Shown here: one piece after another, positions 51,752 to 59,867 of the stretch
Numbering within the stretch: position 1 is the stretch's first letter
How the letters are laid out: every line of letters begins with the position of its first letter
Source of the DNA: Streptomyces rubiginosohelvolus
Lineage (GTDB): Bacteria > Actinomycetota > Actinomycetes > Streptomycetales > Streptomycetaceae
Direction of reading: 5' to 3'
NCBI RefSeq assembly: GCF_014649875.1
Contig: NZ_BMTW01000014.1
Coordinates: 1 to 64,000 of the forward strand
DNA length: 64,000 nucleotides
Notes under the pieces: generated by a model
What the model was told of the DNA's origin: nothing
Seen by the model: only the letters and a program-made list of their open reading frames with translations
Databases searched by the model: none
Translations under genes and position numbers: made by a program

Positions 51752-52153
51752 TCAGGCCTCCACGGCGAGCCGCTGCCGCAGCAGCGCCGCCAGGGCGTCG
51801 GCAAACTCCACCGGGTCCACCGGCAGCGTCACGGCGGACTCCGCGCGGCTCCAGGTGGCCAGCCACGCGTCCTGCGGGCGGCCGATCAGCAGGAGGACCG
51901 GCGGGCAGTGGAAGATCTCGTCCTTGATCTGGCGGCAGACGCCCATGCCGCCGACGGGAGCCGTCTCCCCGTCCAGCACACAGACGTCGACGCCGCCGCC
52001 TTCCAGCGCCTTCAGGACGGCCGGGAGCGTCGCGCACTCCAGGAACTCCACCGGTGGGACGTCCGCGGCAGGCCTGCGACCGGCTGCCAGCCTCACCTGC
52101 TCGCGGATGTTGGCGTCGTCGCTGTAGACCAGGACCGTGGCGGTCGCCTGCAT
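51752..52153 (-). CDS. Atypical response-regulator receiver-like protein
   Basis: The 133-residue protein folds like a receiver domain alone: TVLVYSDDANIREQVRLA supplies the acidic pair and VCVLDGETAPVGGMG the phospho-acceptor-position Asp. The conserved Thr/Ser is replaced (LLLIGRPQDAW) and the Lys-Pro is TLPVDP without lysine, so it probably does not signal by standard phosphorylation. CGGAGGAACA precedes the ATG. It is divergent from ctaE and has no output domain. Confidence 0.8.
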   Translation of the reverse strand: MQATATVLVYSDDANIREQVRLAAGRRPAADVPPVEFLECATLPAVLKALEGGGVDVCVLDGETAPVGGMGVCRQIKDEIFHCPPVLLLIGRPQDAWLATWSRAESAVTLPVDPVEFADALAALLRQRLAVEA

Positions 52154-52341
52154 TGTTCCTCCGTGACATCGACGTCGTCGGGGCTCTCGGGGCATGCACC
52201 GATGCGCGGATCGTACTCCGCCCGACCGGCCGTCAGCACCGGTAATGACGACGATGCGATGGGCCGTTCGGCGCAGGGTGGGACCCCTGCGGACGGTACG
52301 GACACACCGAACGGCACCCCCCGGGGTGAGGGCGGGATAAG

Positions 52342-52362
52342 CGACCGACATAATGTCGGTCG
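52342..52362. promoter_or_regulatory. 21-bp perfect palindrome over the ctaE start codon
   Basis: CGACCGACAT is followed, after one A, by its exact complement. The ATG of ctaE (52353-52355) begins the right arm, and the second candidate start, GTG 52362, is at its edge. In mRNA it would fold into a hairpin hiding the start codon; in DNA it is a classic dimer-binding site. Confidence 0.7.
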
Positions 52363-52973
52363 TGGCGACAGCAACGACAGTAGAAACCGGGCACGCGCAC
52401 CCGTCGGTCAATCGGCCGAACCTCACCAGCGTCGGAACCATCATCTGGTTGAGTTCCGAGCTGATGTTCTTCGCGGCCCTCTTCGCGATGTACTTCACCC
52501 TGCGATCGGTGATGGGACCCGATTACTGGAAGGAGATGTCCGATCATCTGAACTTCCCGTTCTCGGCGACGAACACCACGATCCTGGTGCTCTCCTCACT
52601 CACCTGCCAGCTCGGCGTCTTCGCCGCCGAGCGGGGCGATGTGAAGAAGCTCCGCACCTGGTTCATCATCACGTTCGTGATGGGTGCGATCTTCATCGGC
52701 GGCCAGGTCCTGGAGTACACCGAGCTGGTCAAGGACGCGGGGCTCTCCCTCTCGTCCGACCCCTACGGCTCGGTGTTCTACCTGACCACCGGCTTCCACG
52801 GTCTGCACGTGACAGGCGGTCTCATCGCCTTCCTGCTGGTCCTCGGCAGAACGTACGCGGCCAAGAGGTTCACCCACGATCAGGCCACCGCCGCCATCGT
52901 CGTGTCCTACTACTGGCACTTCGTCGATGTCGTATGGATCGGCCTGTTCGCAACGATCTACATGATCAAGTAA
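52353..52973 (+). CDS. ctaE: Cytochrome c oxidase subunit III
   Basis: The 206-residue subunit III has five membrane helices (for example VGTIIWLSSELMFFAALFAMYFTL, GFHGLHVTGGLIAFLLVLG and IVVSYYWHFVDVVWIGLFATIYMI). It does not bind a redox centre but stabilises subunit I. ATG 52353 or GTG 52362 could be the start, both within the palindrome. It is the first gene of the ctaE-qcrCAB unit. Confidence 0.96.
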   Translation: MSVVATATTVETGHAHPSVNRPNLTSVGTIIWLSSELMFFAALFAMYFTLRSVMGPDYWKEMSDHLNFPFSATNTTILVLSSLTCQLGVFAAERGDVKKLRTWFIITFVMGAIFIGGQVLEYTELVKDAGLSLSSDPYGSVFYLTTGFHGLHVTGGLIAFLLVLGRTYAAKRFTHDQATAAIVVSYYWHFVDVVWIGLFATIYMIK

Positions 52974-53029
52974 CCCGGGCTCGCACCCGCCCACCATCGA
53001 CGCAGAAGATCCTGACACCGGGGTAATCC

Positions 53030-53839
53030 GTGAAAAAGCTCTCCGCACGACGACGCCATCCGCTGGCGGCGGTCGTCGTACTACTCCTCGCGCTGGCGGC
53101 TACCGGGGGGCTGTACGCCGCGTTTGCGCCTGCGGGCAAGGCGCAGGCCGATGAAACCGCCCAGTCCCTCGCCATCGAAGAGGGCAAGAAGCTCTACGCC
53201 GTAGGCTGCGCCAGCTGCCACGGAACCGGCGGTCAGGGCACCACCGACGGGCCGTCCCTCGTGGGCGTGGGCTCCGCCGCCGTCGACTTCCAGGTCGCTA
53301 CGGGCCGGATGCCCGCGCAGCAGCCGGGCGCCCAGGTACCGAAGAAGAAGGCCATCTACAGCCAGGCTGAGATCGACCAGCTCGCGGCGTACATCGCGTC
53401 GCTCGGCGCCGGTCCGGTCACCCCGACCGACAAGCAGGTCGACCCGGCGGGTGCGGACGTCGCCAACGGCGGCGAGCTGTTCCGTACCAACTGCGCCCAG
53501 TGCCACAACTTCACCGGTAAGGGCGGAGCCCTCACCGAGGGCAAGTACGCACCGGACCTCGAAGGTGTGAGCCCGAAGCACATCTACGAGGCCATGCAGA
53601 CCGGCCCGCAGAGCATGCCCTCCTTCCCCGACACGACGATGCCGGAGCAGGAGAAGAAGGACATCATCGCGTACATCGAGTCCGTGAACGGTGACGAGAC
53701 GGAGAGCCCCGGCGGTCTGGCCCTCGGCGGTCTCGGTCCGGTCAGCGAAGGTCTGTTCGCCTGGATCTTCGGACTCGGCGCGCTCGTCGCAGTCGCCGTT
53801 TGGGTCGCGGCCCACACCGCTAAGGCCAAGAAGTCATGA
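53030..53839 (+). CDS. qcrC: Diheme cytochrome c subunit of the bcc complex
   Basis: The 269-residue protein has an N-terminal signal/anchor helix (LAAVVVLLLALAATGGLYAAF), two heme-c motifs, CASCH (60-64) and CAQCH (155-159), each in a separate cytochrome c domain, and a C-terminal anchor helix (LFAWIFGLGALVAVAVWVAAH). Its two hemes replace soluble cytochrome c and pass electrons to CtaC. It starts at GTG 53030 and its stop overlaps qcrA (ATGA). Confidence 0.97.
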   Translation: MKKLSARRRHPLAAVVVLLLALAATGGLYAAFAPAGKAQADETAQSLAIEEGKKLYAVGCASCHGTGGQGTTDGPSLVGVGSAAVDFQVATGRMPAQQPGAQVPKKKAIYSQAEIDQLAAYIASLGAGPVTPTDKQVDPAGADVANGGELFRTNCAQCHNFTGKGGALTEGKYAPDLEGVSPKHIYEAMQTGPQSMPSFPDTTMPEQEKKDIIAYIESVNGDETESPGGLALGGLGPVSEGLFAWIFGLGALVAVAVWVAAHTAKAKKS

Positions 53840-54888
53840 GTAGCCAACAGATTCCAGAAGACAGCCTGCCCGCTGTGCAGGAGACCGCGCACGGCGCGGT
53901 CGAGGGTACGGACGACCCGTTCGCCGACCCGGGGCTGCCGGCTCACAAGCCGCGCATCCAGGACCTGGACGAACGCGCCGCGAACCGCTCCGAGCGGGCC
54001 GTCGCGCTCATGTTCACCCTCTCGATGCTGGCGACGGTGGGCTTCATCGCCTCCTACGTCATCTTCCCGGTGGACAAGATCGTCTACATCTGGCCGTTCG
54101 GCCATGTGAGCGCGCTCAACTTCTCCCTGGGTCTCACCCTGGGCGCGGCGCTCTTCTTCATCGGAGCGGGAGCCGTCCACTGGGCGCGCACCCTGATGTC
54201 CGACGTCGAGGTCGCCGCCGAGCGTCACCCGATCGAGGCGACGCCCGAGGTCAAGGCCCAGGTCATGGCCGACTTCGCGGCCGGTGCCGAGGAGTCCGCG
54301 ATCGGCCGCCGCAAGCTGATCCGCAACACCATGTTCGGTGCGCTGGCCCTGGTGCCGCTCTCCGGCGTGGTCCTGCTGCGCGACCTCGGTCCGCTGCCGG
54401 AGAAGAAGCTCCGCAACACCCTCTGGGCGGAGGGCAAGCAGCTCATCAACATGAACACGATGAAGCCGCTGCGCCCCGAGCACATCACCGTCGGGTCGCT
54501 GGCCTTCGCCATGCCCGAGGGGCTCGACCCGGAGTCGCACGACTTCCAGACGCAGATGGGCAAGGCCGCCCTGATGATCGTCCGCATCGAGCCGGACGAC
54601 ATCAAGGACAAGCGCCAGCGTGACTGGGCCCACGAGGGCATCGTCGCGTTCTCCAAGATCTGCACCCACGTCGGCTGCCCGATCAGCCTGTACGAGCAGC
54701 AGACGCATCACGTGCTCTGCCCGTGCCACCAGTCCACCTTCGACCTCTCCGACGGCGCTCGCGTCATCTTCGGTCCGGCCGGCCACCCGCTTCCGCAGCT
54801 GCGGATCGGTGTCAACAGCGAGGGCAACCTCGAGGCGCTCGGCGACTTCGACGAGCCCGTCGGTGCTGCCTTCTGGGAGCGCGGATGA
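53836..54888 (+). CDS. qcrA: Rieske iron-sulfur subunit of the bcc complex
   Basis: The 350-residue protein has three membrane helices instead of the usual one. The third follows a twin-arginine sequence (IGRRKLIRNTMFGALALVPLSG), so that helix should be inserted by the Tat system, as described for S. coelicolor QcrA. The 2Fe-2S ligands are in CTHVGC and CPCHQS. An ATGA overlaps the qcrC stop. Confidence 0.97.
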   Translation: MSSQQIPEDSLPAVQETAHGAVEGTDDPFADPGLPAHKPRIQDLDERAANRSERAVALMFTLSMLATVGFIASYVIFPVDKIVYIWPFGHVSALNFSLGLTLGAALFFIGAGAVHWARTLMSDVEVAAERHPIEATPEVKAQVMADFAAGAEESAIGRRKLIRNTMFGALALVPLSGVVLLRDLGPLPEKKLRNTLWAEGKQLINMNTMKPLRPEHITVGSLAFAMPEGLDPESHDFQTQMGKAALMIVRIEPDDIKDKRQRDWAHEGIVAFSKICTHVGCPISLYEQQTHHVLCPCHQSTFDLSDGARVIFGPAGHPLPQLRIGVNSEGNLEALGDFDEPVGAAFWERG

Positions 54889-56534
54889 GTACTGCGACAA
54901 AGAACCCCTCCGCCGCCGAACCGGCGAGCGGGCGCAAGGCTCCGGCCGGCGAGCGGGTTGCCGACTGGGCGGACGGCCGGCTGGGCATCTACGGCCTCGC
55001 CAAGGCCAACATGCGCAAGATCTTCCCGGACCACTGGTCCTTCATGCTCGGTGAGGTCTGCCTCTACAGCTTCATCATCATCATCCTCACGGGTGTGTAT
55101 CTGACGCTGTTCTTCCAGCCGAGCATGGGCGAGATCGTCTACCACGGTCCGTACGAGCCCATGCAGGGCATCCGGATGTCCGAGGCCTACGCCTCGACCC
55201 TGAAGATCAGCTTCGAGGTCCGCGGCGGTCTGCTCGTCCGGCAGATCCACCACTGGGCCGCGCTGATCTTCCTGGCCGGCATGTTCGTGCACATGATGCG
55301 CGTCTTCTTCACGGGCGCCTTCCGCAAGCCGCGCGAGATCAACTGGCTCTTCGGCTTCCTGCTGTTCGTGCTCGGCATGTTCACCGGGTTCACCGGCTAC
55401 TCCCTCCCGGACGACCTGCTCTCCGGTACGGGTGTCCGCTTCACCCAGGGCGCGATCCTGTCCGTGCCGATCGTCGGTACGTACATCTCGATGTTCCTGT
55501 TCGGCGGCGAGTTCCCCGGCCACGACTTCGTGGCCCGGTTCTACTCGATCCACATCCTGCTGCTGCCGGGCATCATGCTCGGCCTGCTGGTGGCCCACCT
55601 GATCCTGGTCTTCTACCACAAGCACACGCAGTTCGCGGGTCCCGGCCGGACCAACAAGAACGTCGTCGGCATGCCGCTGCTGCCCGTGTACATGGCGAAG
55701 GCCGGAGGGTTCTTCTTCCTCGTCTTCGGCGTGATCGCGATCATCTCGGCCATCGCCACGATCAACCCGATCTGGGCCCTCGGCCCGTACCGGGTCGACC
55801 AGGTGTCCACCGGCGCCCAGCCCGACTGGTACATGGGCTTCGCCGAGGGTCTGGTCCGAGTGATGCCGGGCTGGGAGATCAACCTGTGGGGCCACACGCT
55901 CGTCCTGGGCGTGTTCATCCCGCTGGTCGCCTTCGGCCTGGTGCTCGGTGTCATCGCGCTCTACCCGTTCATCGAGTCCTGGATCACCGGCGACAAGCGC
56001 GAGCACCACATCCTGGACCGCCCGCGCAACGCCCCGACCCGGACCGCGTTCGGCGTCGCCTGGATCACGGCGTACTTCGTCGGCCTCGTCGGCGGTGGAA
56101 ACGACCTGTGGGCCACGCACTTCCACCTGTCGATCAACTCGATCACCTGGTTCGTCCGGATCTTCTTCTTCGCCGGACCGGTCATCGCGTTCATCGTCAC
56201 CAAGCGGATCTGCCTCGGCCTCCAGCGCCGCGACAAGGAGAAGGTGCTGCACGGCCGCGAGACCGGCATCATCAAGCGCCTGCCGCACGGTGAGTTCGTG
56301 GAGATCCACGAGCCGCTCAGCCAGGGGCAGCTGCACACGCTCACGGCGCACGAGCAGTACAAGCCGCTCGAACTCGGCCCCGCGGTCGACGAGAACGGCG
56401 TCAAGCGCAAGATCTCCCCGGTCCAGAAGCTGCGCGCCAAGCTCAGCAAGGGGTACTTCGCCGACGGGAACCAGATCCCCAAGGCGAGCGCCGAGGAGTA
56501 CAAGGAGATCAGCGAGGGCCACGGCCACCACTGA
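54885..56534 (+). CDS. qcrB: Cytochrome b subunit of the bcc complex
   Basis: The 549-residue protein starts at ATG 54885, overlapping the qcrA stop. Heme b ligands are the histidines in QIHHWAALIFLAGMFVHMM and IHILLLPGIMLGLLVAHLILVFYH, with the quinone-site region LPDDLLSGTG and a C-terminal extension of about 130 residues typical of actinobacteria. It oxidises menaquinol in the supercomplex with CtaCDEF. Confidence 0.97.
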   Translation: MSTATKNPSAAEPASGRKAPAGERVADWADGRLGIYGLAKANMRKIFPDHWSFMLGEVCLYSFIIIILTGVYLTLFFQPSMGEIVYHGPYEPMQGIRMSEAYASTLKISFEVRGGLLVRQIHHWAALIFLAGMFVHMMRVFFTGAFRKPREINWLFGFLLFVLGMFTGFTGYSLPDDLLSGTGVRFTQGAILSVPIVGTYISMFLFGGEFPGHDFVARFYSIHILLLPGIMLGLLVAHLILVFYHKHTQFAGPGRTNKNVVGMPLLPVYMAKAGGFFFLVFGVIAIISAIATINPIWALGPYRVDQVSTGAQPDWYMGFAEGLVRVMPGWEINLWGHTLVLGVFIPLVAFGLVLGVIALYPFIESWITGDKREHHILDRPRNAPTRTAFGVAWITAYFVGLVGGGNDLWATHFHLSINSITWFVRIFFFAGPVIAFIVTKRICLGLQRRDKEKVLHGRETGIIKRLPHGEFVEIHEPLSQGQLHTLTAHEQYKPLELGPAVDENGVKRKISPVQKLRAKLSKGYFADGNQIPKASAEEYKEISEGHGHH

Positions 56535-56558
56535 TCGCCTGACCTGATCGCCACCGCG

Positions 56559-56589
56559 AGAGCCCCGTCCATTCGATGGACGGGGCTCT
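56559..56589 (+). terminator. Terminator of the ctaE-qcrCAB transcript
   Basis: A 14-base stem (AGAGCCCCGTCCAT at 56559-56572 and complement at 56576-56589) with a TCG loop, 25 bases past the qcrB stop. Confidence 0.9.
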
Positions 56590-56657
56590 TCGCGGTCCCC
56601 GGGGCTGGATAGGGTGGAGCCGACTCTTCTGACCGGCTGTGGACCCTGGAGCGGACC

Positions 56658-57722
56658 ATGAACGTTGTGACCCCGAGCGGCGGCGACAGCGTGGCGGCCC
56701 ACTCCTGGCCCGGCCTCCTGAACCCCCTGCTGCGCGGCGAGAACCTCAGCTCCGAGGAGACCGCCTGGGCCATGGACCGCATCATGAGCGGCGAGGCCAC
56801 CGACGCGCAGATCGCCGGGTTCGCCGTGGCGCTGCGGGCCAAGGGCGAGACCGTCGACGAGGTCACCGGCCTGGTCCGCGCGATGTACGCCCACGCCAAC
56901 ACCATCGAGGTGCCCGGCCGCACCGTCGACATCGTCGGCACCGGCGGCGACCTCGCCAAGACCGTCAACATCTCCACCATGTCCGCGATCGTCATCGCCG
57001 GCACCGGAGCCAAGGTCGTCAAGCACGGCAACCGGGCCGCGTCCTCGGCGAGCGGCTCCTCCGACGTCCTGGAGAAGCTCGGCGTCAACCTGGAGCTGAC
57101 CCCGCGGCGGGTGGTCGAGGTCGCCGAGCAGGCGGGCATCACCTTCTGCTTCGCCGTGAAGTTCCACCCCGCCCTGCGGTACGCCGCCAAGGCCCGCAAG
57201 GAGCTCGGCGCGCAGACCACGTTCAACATCCTGGGCCCCCTCACCAACCCGGCCCAGGTGCGCTCCCAGGCCGTCGGGGTCGCCGACGCCCGGATGGCGC
57301 CCATCGTCGCGGGCGTGCTGGCCGACCGGGGCAACTCCGCCCTTGTCTTCCGCGGCGACGACGGGCTCGACGAGCTGACCACCACCGCCACCTCCCGGGT
57401 CTGGGTGGTGCGCGACGGCGCGGTCCGCGAGGAGGCGTTCGACCCGCGCGACGTGGGGCTGCCGATCGTCCCGGTCGAGGCGCTGCGCGGCGCCGACGCC
57501 TCGTACAACGCCGATGTGGCCCGCCGCCTGCTGGACGGCGAGAGCGGCGCGGTCCGGGAGGCGGTGCTGCTCAACTCGGCGGCGGCCCTGGTCGCCCTGG
57601 ACCCGGGCCCCGGCACGCTGACCGAGCAGCTCGCGGCGAAGATCGCGGTGGCGGCCGAGTCCATCGACTCCGGGGCGGCCAAGCGGGCCCTGGAGCGCTG
57701 GGTGGCGGCGAGCAACGCCTGA
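56658..57722 (+). CDS. trpD: Anthranilate phosphoribosyltransferase
   Basis: The 354-residue protein has the TrpD motifs DIVGTGGDLAKTVNIST and KHGNRAASSASGSSDVLEKLG, and LGPLTNPA. It attaches phosphoribosyl to anthranilate in tryptophan synthesis. Other trp genes are not adjacent. ATG 56658 is preceded by GGAGCGGACC, and a hairpin follows. Confidence 0.97.
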   Translation: MNVVTPSGGDSVAAHSWPGLLNPLLRGENLSSEETAWAMDRIMSGEATDAQIAGFAVALRAKGETVDEVTGLVRAMYAHANTIEVPGRTVDIVGTGGDLAKTVNISTMSAIVIAGTGAKVVKHGNRAASSASGSSDVLEKLGVNLELTPRRVVEVAEQAGITFCFAVKFHPALRYAAKARKELGAQTTFNILGPLTNPAQVRSQAVGVADARMAPIVAGVLADRGNSALVFRGDDGLDELTTTATSRVWVVRDGAVREEAFDPRDVGLPIVPVEALRGADASYNADVARRLLDGESGAVREAVLLNSAAALVALDPGPGTLTEQLAAKIAVAAESIDSGAAKRALERWVAASNA

Positions 57723-57754
57723 TAGACACCTCCGGCGCACACGGTGTGACACAG

Positions 57755-57783
57755 GGCGCAGTCCGGATGCCGGACTGCGCCCT
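57755..57783 (+). terminator. Terminator of trpD
   Basis: GGGCGCAGTCCGG (57755-57767) and its complement (57771-57783) around an ATG loop, 33 bases after the trpD stop. Confidence 0.9.
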
Positions 57784-57819
57784 TGCGCGTGTGCATACGT
57801 ATGGCAAGATGCTGCGCAG

Positions 57820-57937
57820 GTCATGAGTGACAGCGACTACGGCCCCGGCCCGCTGTCCGGCAACCCTCCGTCCGTGGCGGGGTGCCCCGGGTGAAGACCA
57901 GGCCGTAGGCAGCGAGGTCTGCGGCAAGCGCGGGCCC
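57820..57937 (+). promoter_or_regulatory. SAM-IV riboswitch
   Basis: The segment matches the SAM-IV consensus as I recall it: GGTCATGAGTG at 57820, CAGCG paired with CGCTG, CCGGCAACCCTCC at 57858-57870, GCGGGGTGCCCCGGGTGA at 57878-57895, and the closing GACC at 57897-57900 pairing with the first GGTC. The 3' part (AGGCCGTAGGCAGCG and beyond) is where the additional helix of this class lies. SAM-IV occurs in actinobacteria and represses sulfur metabolism genes when S-adenosylmethionine is high. Confidence 0.9.
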
Positions 57938-57991
57938 CTCGGCATCCAGCGGATGCCAGCCCCCGGGGTCCTGGTCCCTAGGGAGCCTTCT

Positions 57992-58012
57992 GTGAGCAAG
58001 CGAATGCGTTAG
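57992..58012 (+). CDS. Possible 6-residue leader peptide (MSKRMR) behind the riboswitch
   Basis: GTG AGC AAG CGA ATG CGT TAG at 57992-58012 is preceded at six bases by AGGGAG (57980-57985), a better ribosome binding site than most genes in the window. It lies between the SAM-IV aptamer and the gene at 58142. It would give Met-Ser-Lys-Arg-Met-Arg. Whether it is translated is unknown. Confidence 0.5.
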   Translation: MSKRMR

Positions 58013-58141
58013 GGCTCGTCCCAGGGCTTTTTCACGCCCTGAGCTGACCGCCCTTCTTCAGCGCACCTTCTTCCTTCCTTCTCCGCGCCGCCGCGTACCC
58101 GCAGGCGCGCAGATTTCGCCTGCCTGTTACGGGAGTTCGCC

Positions 58142-59521
58142 ATGTCTGTCTCCACCGCTGCCCTCGACCCGTCGGTTTGTGCCCCGCTGCCCGTTCTGGG
58201 CCAGGACGTCACCGTTCCCCTCGTCACCGGCGGTGAAGTCACCTACGCCGCGCTCGACTACGCCGCCAGCGCCCCGGCCCTCCAGCGGGTCTGGGACGAC
58301 GTCGCCGCGTACGCCCCGTACTACGGCAGCGTCCACCGCGGCGCCGGCTACCTCTCGCAGCTCTCCACCGACCTCTTCGAGAACAGCCGCCGCACGGTCG
58401 CCGAGTTCCTCGGCTGCCGCCCGGAGGACCAGGTGGTCTTCACCCGCTCCACGACCGACTCCCTCAACCTGCTGGCCGCCGCGATCCCCGCGAACTGCCA
58501 GGTCTTCGTGTACGAGACCGAGCACCACGCGTCCCTGCTGCCCTGGCGCGACGCCCAGGTCACCTACCTCAACGCACCCCGCACCCCGGGCCAGGCCGTC
58601 GAGACCCTGGAGCGCGCGCTCGCCGACCGCGACCCCTACGGCCCGGCCCTCGTCTGCGTCACCGGCGCCTCCAACGTGACCGGTGAGCTGTGGCCGGTGC
58701 GGGAACTGGCCGCCGCCGCCCACGCGCACGGCGCCCGCATCGTCCTGGACGCCGCCCAGCTCGCCCCGCACCACCCCGTCGACATCGCCGAACTGGACGT
58801 CGACTGGGTCGCGTTCTCCGGGCACAAGCTGTACGCGCCCTTCGGCTCCGGGGTCCTGGCCGGCCGCGCCGACTGGCTCCAGGCCGCCGAGCCGTACCTC
58901 GCCGGCGGCGGCGCCTCCCGGAAGGTCGCCCGGCGCGCCGACGGCGGCGTGGACGTCGACTGGCACACCACGGCCGCCCGCCACGAGGCCGGTTCGCCCA
59001 ACGTCATCGGCGTCTACTCCATCGCCTCCGCCTGCAAGGCCCTCACCGAGGCGGGCTTCGACAACCTGGTCGCCCGGGAGCAGGAGTTGGTGTCCCGGGT
59101 CCGCGAAGGGCTCGCCGAGGTGCCCGAGGTGCAGGTGCTCTCGCTGTTCGGCGACGACGCGCCCCGGGTCGGCGTCATCTCCTTCGTGGTGCGCGGCTGG
59201 AACAGCTCGCACTTCGCCGCCGCCCTCTCCGCGGAGTACGGCATCGGCGTCCGCGACGGCCTCTTCTGCGCCCACCCGCTCGTGCGCACCCTCCTCGGCA
59301 GCGACCCGCAGGACCCGGGGGAGTGCGGCGCCCCCGAGGCCGAGCCGGGCGAGCGCTCGCTCAACGCGATCCGCGTCAGCTTCGGGGCCGGTACGCCCGA
59401 CGAGCACATCGACCGCTTCCTGCGCGCGGTGACCGAGCTGGTCCGCGAGGGCGCCCAGTGGAAGTACCGCACCGAGGACGGCCGCTGCGTCCCGGACCGG
59501 GGCGAGGCCCCGCAGGTCTGA
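58142..59521 (+). CDS. Aminotransferase class V / cysteine desulfurase-like protein
   Basis: The 459-residue PLP enzyme has Asp203 (VLDAAQLAPH) and Lys229 (FSGHKLYAPFG) for pyridoxal phosphate, histidines at 128-129 (TEHHASLLPW) that stack on the cofactor, and Cys376 in RDGLFCAHP, at the place of the SufS-type active cysteine. It is therefore a likely cysteine desulfurase or related lyase, controlled by the SAM-IV riboswitch, consistent with a sulfur role. AGTTCGCC before ATG gives a weak ribosome binding site; TTACGGGAG is slightly upstream. Confidence 0.9.
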   Translation: MSVSTAALDPSVCAPLPVLGQDVTVPLVTGGEVTYAALDYAASAPALQRVWDDVAAYAPYYGSVHRGAGYLSQLSTDLFENSRRTVAEFLGCRPEDQVVFTRSTTDSLNLLAAAIPANCQVFVYETEHHASLLPWRDAQVTYLNAPRTPGQAVETLERALADRDPYGPALVCVTGASNVTGELWPVRELAAAAHAHGARIVLDAAQLAPHHPVDIAELDVDWVAFSGHKLYAPFGSGVLAGRADWLQAAEPYLAGGGASRKVARRADGGVDVDWHTTAARHEAGSPNVIGVYSIASACKALTEAGFDNLVAREQELVSRVREGLAEVPEVQVLSLFGDDAPRVGVISFVVRGWNSSHFAAALSAEYGIGVRDGLFCAHPLVRTLLGSDPQDPGECGAPEAEPGERSLNAIRVSFGAGTPDEHIDRFLRAVTELVREGAQWKYRTEDGRCVPDRGEAPQV

Positions 59522-59532
59522 GGCCTGGAAAC

Positions 59533-59577
59533 CACTTCGGCCGGGGACGGGCGCGCTGCCCGTCCCCGGCCGAAGTG
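59533..59577. terminator. 20-bp perfect-stem bidirectional terminator
   Basis: Arms 59533-59552 and 59558-59577 are perfectly complementary with a GCGCT loop, between the convergent desulfurase-like gene and the Lrp-like gene. Confidence 0.92.
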
Positions 59578-59585
59578 TGCCGGAG

Positions 59586-59867
59586 TTACGCGTCCAGGCC
59601 GATGGCGAACGCCGCTTCCAGGTCGTGCTGGGAGTACGTACGGAACGCCACATGGGTGTCCGTGCCTTCGACGCCCGGGATCTTGCTGATCCGGCCGGGG
59701 ATGACATCGGCGAGGTCGTCGTGCCGGGCGACCCGGACCATGGCGATCAGGTCGTAGGTGCCGGTGACGGAGAAGACCTCGCTGACGCTGTCCAGCGCGG
59801 CGATGGCCTCGGCGATCTCCGGAATCCGGTCGACACTGGTCTTGATGAGCACGATCGCGGTGATCAC
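59586..59867 (-). CDS. Lrp/AsnC ligand-binding domain protein without DNA-binding domain
   Basis: The 93-residue protein consists only of the RAM ligand-binding domain (ITAIVLIKTSVDRIPEIAEAIAALDSVSEVFSVTGTYDLIAMVRV). The N-terminal HTH of full Lrp/AsnC proteins is absent and there is no room for it, because the start GTG 59865-59867 overlaps the rhomboid stop (GTGA). Such short proteins can bind amino acids or modulate full-length Lrp. GGGAGAC is upstream. It is translationally coupled to the rhomboid gene. Confidence 0.92.
   Translation of the reverse strand: MITAIVLIKTSVDRIPEIAEAIAALDSVSEVFSVTGTYDLIAMVRVARHDDLADVIPGRISKIPGVEGTDTHVAFRTYSQHDLEAAFAIGLDA

Noticed and set aside
54708..57824. 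1,038-codon open frame antisense to qcrB and trpD
   Set aside because: Same high-GC shadow; qcrB and trpD are unambiguous.
57827..58012. 61-codon open frame through the SAM-IV riboswitch
   Set aside because: It overlaps the conserved aptamer and has no ribosome binding site; only its last six codons, in the separate mini-ORF reading from GTG 57992, look plausible.
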